From: Candidatus Thorarchaeota archaeon
Lineage (GTDB): Archaea > Asgardarchaeota > Thorarchaeia > Thorarchaeales > Thorarchaeaceae
DNA: 64,000 bases
Assembly: GCA_016840855.1 (NCBI GenBank)
Contig: JAEORO010000069.1
Span: 62,001 to 126,000, forward strand
Direction of reading: 5' to 3'
Below are positions 48,553-55,956 of this stretch, in pieces. The number at the start of each line of letters is the position of its first letter. Position 1 is the first letter of the stretch. The notes below the pieces were generated by a model. It did not search any database, was not told the DNA's origin, and saw only the letters and a list, made by a program, of their open reading frames with translations. The translations under genes were made by a program, and so were the position numbers.

Positions 48553-50239
48553 ACATTTGCGCTGAAATCGTGAATCCATCATCTGGAAAAAGTGCTTCAC
48601 TTCTTAGAATATTCCTCTCCGAGGTAATAGAATGAACAGGCCAGATAGAGATGTTTTCCTTTGCTGCAGAGTCAAGAAGAGCAGATCTCCAAGTTGCTGG
48701 CGCTGAAACAATGGCAACAGAATCTGTACTTGTTCGGAAGACTGTTGATTCAATACTGTTTTGCTTTACAACGGATTGTACAACATCTGCACTTCCTCGA
48801 AGGATAAAATCGCTTTCCATTCCGATATGATTGAAAGACGGCAAGAATATGATTTTTCCTTTTGCAAATAAGCTATCTACAACTTGGGGGGATCCAATCA
48901 TTGTATTGGTGATGACATCAGTTTGACCAAGTATCAGACGGTCAAGAACAGCTTTTTCGTTAGCCATGAGAGGAGAATCAGAAAATAAGATTGATGATTC
49001 GAAAGTACCTGCAAATTCAGTTCGCACACCTAGTATTGCCAGAGCTCTATGGAGTATATTTTTTCCATGAGAAACCAGTCCACCAGAGGAAGGATAAACA
49101 TCTTCAAAATTCAACCAATATTCTATCGCTGACACTGGTAGCCCATTTCCAGGTCTTATACTCAGTGAATTCACTTTCGAGCCTTCAATAAATGATACAG
49201 TTGCCCAATCCGCCTTTGTTGGCTTTTCAAAGAATAACGATATTTGTAAATCAAGTGGAGTGGGATCACAGATGACTCTTGGCGCTAGGTGAATCGATTC
49301 AAAATGGTCCCGTTTCAAATCTATTTTCCGTGGTTTTGAAAGGTTCTGACAGAATCGACGTATAATATGATATTCCTCAGTTCCAATTGTGACATTTACA
49401 CTGTCATGAATAATCCTGATTGCAGATTTCCAATCATATTTTTGAGAATGCAAGGAGGGAGTCTGTTGAATAAGGGAATACAATCTAGTAAACCCGGCAC
49501 TGGTATAACAATCAACATGCTTGATCATGTGGTTCACTATTGACAACCATTCTGTGTTCTTACTGAACTTTGACCAGATTTCGTGGAATGCCTTTCTTTC
49601 AGGCTCCTTTAATAGAGCTAAAGCAATAGCGTTACCAACTAAAGAGGCAATCTGAGATTTGGATTTCTCAGAATCAAGATGTGTTAGAAAAGCTGTTCTG
49701 ATAATCAATCCTTCAGTCCACTTCGCCTTTAATGCTGATTCTTCAAAGAGATATTCACCACTATCAGATATCTGAAGTCCAAAGCTTTGCTTGAATTCGT
49801 CTGAGCTTGTTCTAGTGACAAAGATATCGGGAAAAATGGGAGGTGTTGAGTTTAATACGCGGGCAACTTTTCGTAGTGCTTTAGCTAGCGAGTCCCTAAG
49901 TTCTTGAGTGGCTTCAATACGTAGTTCCTCAGGAGTGAGCTCTCTAGGTTTCTCATACTTTGCTATAAGTTTTGAAGTCGCACGAATTTTGTTGTACATT
50001 GATACTTCTACATTTTCCCCAACGAGCATCATTCCGACGGAGTTGAAGAAATAGATACGCACTCTGTCAAGTGAGATAACGGATACAAGGAATGCAATTC
50101 CCTTTAGTTGCCGGAAGTGCTTTCGCATAACAGATGCTTTCACACGAAGAACTTCTACAGCCATAGCGCCAGTTTCCTTGAATTGTTTCTCACCAAAAGT
50201 AGCTATCTCTTTTGGGACTTCCCTGATGCTTTTTGACAA
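48545..50239 (-). CDS. Hypothetical protein (564 aa), no recognised family
   Basis: Long intact ORF between well-supported genes; no motif recognised. Confidence 0.7.
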   Translation of the reverse strand: MSKSIREVPKEIATFGEKQFKETGAMAVEVLRVKASVMRKHFRQLKGIAFLVSVISLDRVRIYFFNSVGMMLVGENVEVSMYNKIRATSKLIAKYEKPRELTPEELRIEATQELRDSLAKALRKVARVLNSTPPIFPDIFVTRTSSDEFKQSFGLQISDSGEYLFEESALKAKWTEGLIIRTAFLTHLDSEKSKSQIASLVGNAIALALLKEPERKAFHEIWSKFSKNTEWLSIVNHMIKHVDCYTSAGFTRLYSLIQQTPSLHSQKYDWKSAIRIIHDSVNVTIGTEEYHIIRRFCQNLSKPRKIDLKRDHFESIHLAPRVICDPTPLDLQISLFFEKPTKADWATVSFIEGSKVNSLSIRPGNGLPVSAIEYWLNFEDVYPSSGGLVSHGKNILHRALAILGVRTEFAGTFESSILFSDSPLMANEKAVLDRLILGQTDVITNTMIGSPQVVDSLFAKGKIIFLPSFNHIGMESDFILRGSADVVQSVVKQNSIESTVFRTSTDSVAIVSAPATWRSALLDSAAKENISIWPVHSITSERNILRSEALFPDDGFTISAQMFT

Positions 50240-50351
50240 AACTGATTCTCCTCACTAGTGAAAAGGAAAGACCATTCCTGATAAAGATAAGTAAATTCTG
50301 CTCATTGCGACATCCTTAATTTGATTAATTTTTACCAAATTCTGATTTAGA

Positions 50352-50507
50352 ATGCAATACGACTTATCTTTCATCATCATTTGGTGGATTGTTCCAATTA
50401 TAATCCTTGCAGGAAGAGCGGCTTTTGCCGGATATCGCGCGAAGAAAAAACGTGATGAACTAAAACGACTAGAAGAGAGGTCAACGCCATTTACCAGTAA
50501 ATTCTAA
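50352..50507 (+). CDS. Small single-TM protein (51 aa)
   Basis: Below the ORF-track cut-off: MQYDLSFIIIWWIVPIIILAGRAAFAGYRAKKKRDELKRLEERSTPFTSKF*, one TM helix followed by a charged tail. Confidence 0.5.
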   Translation: MQYDLSFIIIWWIVPIIILAGRAAFAGYRAKKKRDELKRLEERSTPFTSKF

Positions 50508-50518
50508 GGATTGTTATT

Positions 50519-50995
50519 TTACGCTGCTATTTCATCACTTTCATACATTGGCATTAGAATGTCTCTTGTTGGAGTTGTATTCATAACTACATCAAGTGTT
50601 TCATCATTCCTCAGAAGGATGCAACCAAGGAATTCATACTCAAACTTGTCGAGTCGGATATTAACGCCTCTTCTAGGGACTTGTGTTAAGAGAAGAATGA
50701 TAGAGAAGTTGCCTCGCGGTAGCTGGTTGAGAATGCCACGCTTCATATCGGGTTCGAGTTCGCCTTCAAGTTGCCGTGTCATTATTCCTCGTTCAATGAA
50801 GTTGTAGCGAATCCTTTCGAAATCTCCACTAGAGCTCTTCTTTGGTCTGATGAAAGAAATTGAGTATCCCAGACGCTTAAGTGAATTATAGCCAATGAGT
50901 GTCCGGAATAATGGAGGACTTAGTGTGTCAAGTTCTACCTTGCGTAGCTCTACTATGTCTCCGTTTCTTCGTACTTTCAAGTTCATAGTGTTCAC
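50519..50995 (-). CDS. Hypothetical protein (158 aa)
   Basis: Intact ORF filling the intergenic interval; no family recognised. Confidence 0.6.
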   Translation of the reverse strand: MNTMNLKVRRNGDIVELRKVELDTLSPPLFRTLIGYNSLKRLGYSISFIRPKKSSSGDFERIRYNFIERGIMTRQLEGELEPDMKRGILNQLPRGNFSIILLLTQVPRRGVNIRLDKFEYEFLGCILLRNDETLDVVMNTTPTRDILMPMYESDEIAA

Positions 50996-51025
50996 GCATC
51001 CAACCCGAAGGTCCCATGTTAGAAA

Positions 51026-51589
51026 TTACGGAATCCTTTGTAAAGCCTTCTGTGAAAAATCTCCGCGAATCACACCCTCGCGAGCCAATAATTCAATTTT
51101 TTTGTCGATACCGCCTGTGTAACCACCGAGACCAGTCGTTGACACAACACGATGACATGGAATAACAGGACCGAGTCTATTTATTCGCATGACGTTACCA
51201 ACAAACCTCGCTGCACCCGGTAGACCAGCTCGCTTTGCAACCTCTCCATATGATAATGTTGAACCAAACGGGATTTTCAAAACTACCCTTAGAACAGCTA
51301 CTTGTTTCCTTGTAAAACCAGTCAGGTCTAATTTGACATCACGTGTAGGTGCATTTCGTTTGCCTTCATAAATAGCAAAGATCGTTTCAAGAGTAGCTAT
51401 ATGATCTGCAGCAGCATCACGAAGCAAATTCCTTCCACCTATAGCATCAATCGCATCAGATTCGTCATCATAGGGTCGTGAACTAGTGTATAGTCCGTAG
51501 GGAGAGAAAACTCCAGCAATATATTTTCCTTCTTTCTTTAGAAGACTAAGGACTCTTTCAGCCATTTTCGGACCTCGGGAATTAGGCAT
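51026..51589 (-). CDS. ogt: Methylated-DNA--[protein]-cysteine S-methyltransferase
   Basis: IPFGSTLSYGEVAKRAGLPGAARFVGNVMRINRLGPVIPCHRVVSTTGLGGYTGG (PCHRV active site). Confidence 0.96.
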   Translation of the reverse strand: MPNSRGPKMAERVLSLLKKEGKYIAGVFSPYGLYTSSRPYDDESDAIDAIGGRNLLRDAAADHIATLETIFAIYEGKRNAPTRDVKLDLTGFTRKQVAVLRVVLKIPFGSTLSYGEVAKRAGLPGAARFVGNVMRINRLGPVIPCHRVVSTTGLGGYTGGIDKKIELLAREGVIRGDFSQKALQRIP

Positions 51590-52469
51590 ATTTGTTTAAT
51601 TTCTTTGCTACAAAAGAAAGAATTGAACTTAACTCTGGATCACTCTTTTTTGAGCCAATTGGCGCCCAACCACCATCTTCATTCTGACTCTGAACTATCA
51701 ATTCGATGCCACCACGGAGGACTTCTTTCTCTGGATCTGAGTTGGGTTTACCAACAGCTGTCAAATCAGCCATGTCAAATGTGGATTGATTCTCGACAGA
51801 TTCCTTTAGATGTTGAAGTAGTGCTGCTCGACCATCTTGATACACTTTGTTATCGGGCTTGATACCGATGGCTTCAAGTCCTTGTAGAATATTGCCAGTG
51901 GCTAGTGGATCTGATTCCTTGTGACCAATATAATCAGGCCAATGACCATCTTCATGTTGATTATATAGTAGAAAATCTCTGGCTCTTCTTAATCGCTCTT
52001 CATCATCATAATTCACAAGACATAAAGCTTCAAGCGCTTTACCTGTTAACCAAGTAATGCTTTTTGCAACAGGATACCAGTTCCTACCAATGCCACCATA
52101 CTTATCATCAATGTATGGATCCAGTTTTAGAGTTTCACTAAACCCACCATCATTTTTTTGACGTGAAACTAAAAATTTGACCATTCCATCGATTATGTCA
52201 GGCCATTTGGATTTGTATCGAGCTATAAGAGCCAGAACTTCTGCAGTTTCTTTGACCGAGCTAGGGTGTCCTAGAATAACACCGAAAGGGATTCCGCCAT
52301 CTTGATTTTGGATTCTTCTTAATTCATTCATGAGCTCTTCCAATTGATTTTCAGTCAGATCATTTCCAGCTGATGCAACACGTAACTTGTCAGCAATGTT
52401 TCCATGTTTTAATATGTAATTACGATGATCATAATGAAGCTTGATTCCCATTTTATTCAGGTTCTCCAT
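51582..52469 (-). CDS. Terpene cyclase/prenyltransferase-like alpha-alpha toroid repeat protein
   Basis: Repeats RIQNQDGGIPFG, RQKNDGGFSETL, YNQHEDGHWPDY, QSQNEDGGWAPIG: QxxxDGGW motif. Confidence 0.75.
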   Translation of the reverse strand: MENLNKMGIKLHYDHRNYILKHGNIADKLRVASAGNDLTENQLEELMNELRRIQNQDGGIPFGVILGHPSSVKETAEVLALIARYKSKWPDIIDGMVKFLVSRQKNDGGFSETLKLDPYIDDKYGGIGRNWYPVAKSITWLTGKALEALCLVNYDDEERLRRARDFLLYNQHEDGHWPDYIGHKESDPLATGNILQGLEAIGIKPDNKVYQDGRAALLQHLKESVENQSTFDMADLTAVGKPNSDPEKEVLRGGIELIVQSQNEDGGWAPIGSKKSDPELSSILSFVAKKLNKYA

Positions 52470-52481
52470 TCTATGTATCTA

Positions 52482-52506
52482 CAATCTCGGAAAAAAAACG
52501 AGATTG
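52482..52506 (-). terminator. 8-bp hairpin with U8-containing loop between TFS-like gene and prenyltransferase-like gene
   Basis: CAATCTCG-GAAAAAAAA-CGAGATTG on +; U8 in the loop on the minus-strand transcript. Confidence 0.45.
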
Positions 52507-52590
52507 CAAAATTAGAGTGTTCAAATAACCAATAATGTTGAGATATGTATACTTTGAGTTTGAGGAGATATTAAGGTTACCCGAGCTGAT

Positions 52591-52860
52591 TTATTCATCC
52601 TCGGACTCGTAGAACTCCAGTATTTCCTTACGACGCTCCCGTCGCTCATCCTCTGTCATCTCATCAGATTTCCGTGCATCCTCCTCTACGACGATAATTT
52701 TCTCGCGCGGAGTATGCTTTATTCTGTGTTCCACCTTGTACTCCGGAGGTGAGCGTAATGTCTTCTCATTCCCGCATTCTCTACATTTTAATACGACAGT
52801 CTTTTTTCCTTCCTCTTTTTTCGGAAGCATAAGTGCGCCACATTTTTCACAGAATTCCAT
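52591..52860 (-). CDS. Truncated RPB9/TFS-like N-terminal zinc ribbon protein with acidic tail
   Basis: MEFCEKCGALMLPKKEEGKKTVVLKCRECGNEK matches RPB9/TFS N-terminal zinc ribbon; no C-terminal TFIIS-type ribbon. Confidence 0.7.
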   Translation of the reverse strand: MEFCEKCGALMLPKKEEGKKTVVLKCRECGNEKTLRSPPEYKVEHRIKHTPREKIIVVEEDARKSDEMTEDERRERRKEILEFYESEDE

Positions 52861-53035
52861 AAGATGTCTCCCCGTCAGTGAGATTGGTTCGCGATTTCGT
52901 AGCTAAAAGTCATTTAAGTTTGACGTTTTGGATTTTTCTTACATGAGTTGTGTGAAAAGAAAGATATTCAGAAAGAAAGACTTATGACAAAGAGTCTTCG
53001 AGCCGGGTTTGGCAAACATTTGATTTAAGCTGGAG

Positions 53036-54376
53036 ATGTTGGAAATGGTACGAGTAAAGCCATTCAAAGCATATAGATTTAACAAAGCCAAAGCTGGAGA
53101 TCTATCCAGATTGGTGACCCCACCCTACGATATCATCAAAGGTGATATGGTCGATAAATTTCAGTCATTATCTAAGTACAATATGGCGTGGATCATCAAA
53201 AACAAACCTGAAGCAAAAGACACACCCACATCAAATCAGTATACTAGAGCGAGGGACCATCTAAACAAATGGATAAATGATGAAATTCTCATTCATGATG
53301 AGAAAGAGTCATTCTATGTATATGGTCAGGACTTTGAAATTGATGGCAGGAAGATGTTACGATTTGGATTCATTGGATTGATTGAGCTAGAGGAGTTTGC
53401 CACGAGTGCACCAAGAAGTGGCATATTTTCAGGAGTACTTCAGCATGAAGAAACCTTACCCAAAGACATTGAGGATAGGTTGAATCTCTGCAGAAGCGCA
53501 ATGGCTAATTTTGGGCAAATCTTCGTCATCTATCCGGATCATGAACGAGTTATCGATACAATCCTTGAGAGATATATGGAACATGAGCCAATATCAGATA
53601 TTGTGGATGGTGATCGGGTTCGTCACAGAATCTGGAGAATTGACAATGAGAGTGATACAAGAAAAATTGTTGAATTGATGGAGAGTAAGTATATCATCAT
53701 AGCCGATGGACATCATAGATACAAGACAGCTTTAGCACTAATGAAAGAACATCCAGAACTAGAATCAGCAAAGTATAGAATGCTTACTTTCGTAAACATC
53801 TCAAATCCAGGACTTGCAGTTTTACCAACACATCGGCTTGTGCAGAATCTAGAGGTATTTTCTAAAGAAAAACTCCTCGAAGAAATTAACAAGTATTTCG
53901 ATATCGAGATCTTTGGCACAACTGAGGAAATGTTTGAATTAATGAATAAAAAATTCCAAAGCGGTGATCATTCCTTTGGACTTTTCGTGAATGACGGTAA
54001 TTTCTATGTTCTGACACTTAATGATCTTTCAATAATGAATAGCCTTCTATCTGAAAAGTCTAAAGAACTTCGTAGCCTTGATGTAGCCATTCTTCATACT
54101 TTGATTCTTGACAAAATGCTAGGCATCGATAAGCACAAGCTTGAGCAAGGCACCATGAAAGGCGGTGGTTTTGTAACCTATATAAAAGGAATAGGGGATG
54201 CGGTAGAGGAATCAATAAAATCAGTCCAGAAAGATGGTCAAGCCGTCTTCTTTATGAACCCGACAAGGGTTTCTGAAGTTGAGGCTGTATCGAAGAATTT
54301 CGAGTGCATGCCTCAAAAAAGTACATTCTTCCAGCCAAAAGTTTGGACTGGATTCACAATAAACAAATTGGAGTAA
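53036..54376 (+). CDS. DUF1015 family protein
   Basis: VKPFKAYRFNKAKAGDLSRLVTPPYDIIKGD, IIADGHHRYKTALAL, QAVFFMNPTRVSEVEAVS. Confidence 0.9.
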   Translation: MLEMVRVKPFKAYRFNKAKAGDLSRLVTPPYDIIKGDMVDKFQSLSKYNMAWIIKNKPEAKDTPTSNQYTRARDHLNKWINDEILIHDEKESFYVYGQDFEIDGRKMLRFGFIGLIELEEFATSAPRSGIFSGVLQHEETLPKDIEDRLNLCRSAMANFGQIFVIYPDHERVIDTILERYMEHEPISDIVDGDRVRHRIWRIDNESDTRKIVELMESKYIIIADGHHRYKTALALMKEHPELESAKYRMLTFVNISNPGLAVLPTHRLVQNLEVFSKEKLLEEINKYFDIEIFGTTEEMFELMNKKFQSGDHSFGLFVNDGNFYVLTLNDLSIMNSLLSEKSKELRSLDVAILHTLILDKMLGIDKHKLEQGTMKGGGFVTYIKGIGDAVEESIKSVQKDGQAVFFMNPTRVSEVEAVSKNFECMPQKSTFFQPKVWTGFTINKLE

Positions 54377-54385
54377 GTGGGAACA

Positions 54386-55471
54386 ATGACAAAGAGAGTG
54401 TATAACTTCTATGCAGGACCTGCAACACTTCCTTTGCCAGTTCTTGAGAAGGCAAAAGAAGAGTTCTTGGATTTTGCAGGAACAGGCATGTCTGTAATAG
54501 AGATTTCCCATCGATCAAAAGAATGGGAGAAAGTGATGACTGATGCAACCAATCTAATAAGAGAATTAATGGGAGTCCCAAATGACTATAAGATTCTCTG
54601 GTTGAGTGGCGGAGCATCAACTCAATTCTTTATGGTCCCATTGAACTTGCAGCTTCCTGGAAAAGCGATGGAATATGTCAGCACAGGAGGCTGGTCATCA
54701 AAGGCCATTAAAGAAGCCAATATTTATGGTGAGGTCAAAATAATAGCTTCATCTGAGAAGGAGAATTTCTCATATATACCGAAGGATGTGGAATTCAGCG
54801 AAGACATTGCGTTTGGGCATATTACAAGCAACAATACACTATATGGAACCGCATGGGGATATATGCCAAAAGTACCCAAAGATGTCCCTCTAGTTTGCGA
54901 CATGTCATCAAATATTATGGATCGGTCAATTGATGTCAAAGACTACGGTGTAATCTATGCAGGAGCTCAAAAGAACCTTGGACCAGCTGGAGTCACTTTG
55001 GTAATTGTCAGAGAGGATCTACTAAATCGAGTTCCAGAGCATACTCCGACAATGCAAAAGTGGAAGATTCATGCAGAAAATGACTCTCTGTATAACACGC
55101 CTCCAGTGTTCCCAATCTACGTATGTAAACTTGCATTAGATTACATGAAAGAAATTGGCGGAGTCAAAGAAATTAACAAGAGGAATGTGAAGAAAGCCAA
55201 ACTTCTCTATGATGTGATAGACTCCTCGGATGGATTTTACAAGGGCCATGCTAGAAAGGATTCCAGGTCTCTTATGAACATAACATTCACCATGTCCTCG
55301 CCTGAGCTTGAGGATAAATGCGTTAAAGGAGGAACCGCAAGAGGATTGATTGGTCTCAAAGGGCATCGTTCAGTTGGAGGAATGCGTGCTTCAATCTATA
55401 ACGCCATGCCTTTTGAAGGAGTAAAAGAACTAGCAGAATACCTCAAAGAGTTTCAAGCTGAGAATCAATGA
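54386..55471 (+). CDS. serC: Phosphoserine aminotransferase
   Basis: VYNFYAGPATLPLPVLEKAKEEFLDFAGTGMSVIEISHRSKEWEKV, WLSGGASTQFFMVPLNL, VIYAGAQKNLGPAGVTLVIVRED, LKGHRSVGGMRASIYNAMP. The ORF-track ATG is 54377 but the MTKRVYNFY start fits better. Confidence 0.95.
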   Translation: MTKRVYNFYAGPATLPLPVLEKAKEEFLDFAGTGMSVIEISHRSKEWEKVMTDATNLIRELMGVPNDYKILWLSGGASTQFFMVPLNLQLPGKAMEYVSTGGWSSKAIKEANIYGEVKIIASSEKENFSYIPKDVEFSEDIAFGHITSNNTLYGTAWGYMPKVPKDVPLVCDMSSNIMDRSIDVKDYGVIYAGAQKNLGPAGVTLVIVREDLLNRVPEHTPTMQKWKIHAENDSLYNTPPVFPIYVCKLALDYMKEIGGVKEINKRNVKKAKLLYDVIDSSDGFYKGHARKDSRSLMNITFTMSSPELEDKCVKGGTARGLIGLKGHRSVGGMRASIYNAMPFEGVKELAEYLKEFQAENQ

Positions 55472-55480
55472 GGTGGATTA

Positions 55481-55502
55481 GGAGAGGGCTCGATCCCTCT
55501 CC
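55481..55502. terminator. Hairpin between serC and a convergent gene
   Basis: GGAGAGGG-CTCGAT-CCCTCTCC followed by AATCTATCTTTTCTT on +. Confidence 0.65.
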
Positions 55503-55505
55503 AAT

Positions 55506-55844
55506 CTATCTTTTCTTACGTTTCCGAGAGAATTTACTGACTGCTATCTCTAGCTCTTTTGTCATCTCTGGTAAATCAGCGGGGTCCATAATTCCCTTAT
55601 AGGTTCGACGCATTAAAACTCCACTTACATTCACATCGATATTCCGCATTCCACGTCTTTCAAAGAAATTCTTCAAAGCAGTTGCAATGGGGATGAGGAC
55701 ACCTCCGGGAAGTCTACGTGAAAGGAATTCTTCACAACAATTGCAGTCTATCAAAATGAGTGTGTTATCATTATCGACAAGAACTTCAACAGGCATGTGT
55801 TTCTTGTGTCCCAAGTCAAGTGTGAATTCCCCAAGTTGCTTCAT
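55506..55844 (-). CDS. Hypothetical protein (112 aa)
   Basis: Intact ORF with basic C-terminus; no family recognised. Confidence 0.6.
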   Translation of the reverse strand: MKQLGEFTLDLGHKKHMPVEVLVDNDNTLILIDCNCCEEFLSRRLPGGVLIPIATALKNFFERRGMRNIDVNVSGVLMRRTYKGIMDPADLPEMTKELEIAVSKFSRKRKKR

Positions 55845-55956
55845 CGTCGATACCTTGTGTTTGATTTGTCGTTAGTTTCGCATTTATACTATGCTCATAT
55901 AAGACCTGCTCAGGCTGCATTTGATATAGTAGCACTATAGATTTGAGTCCTTTTCA

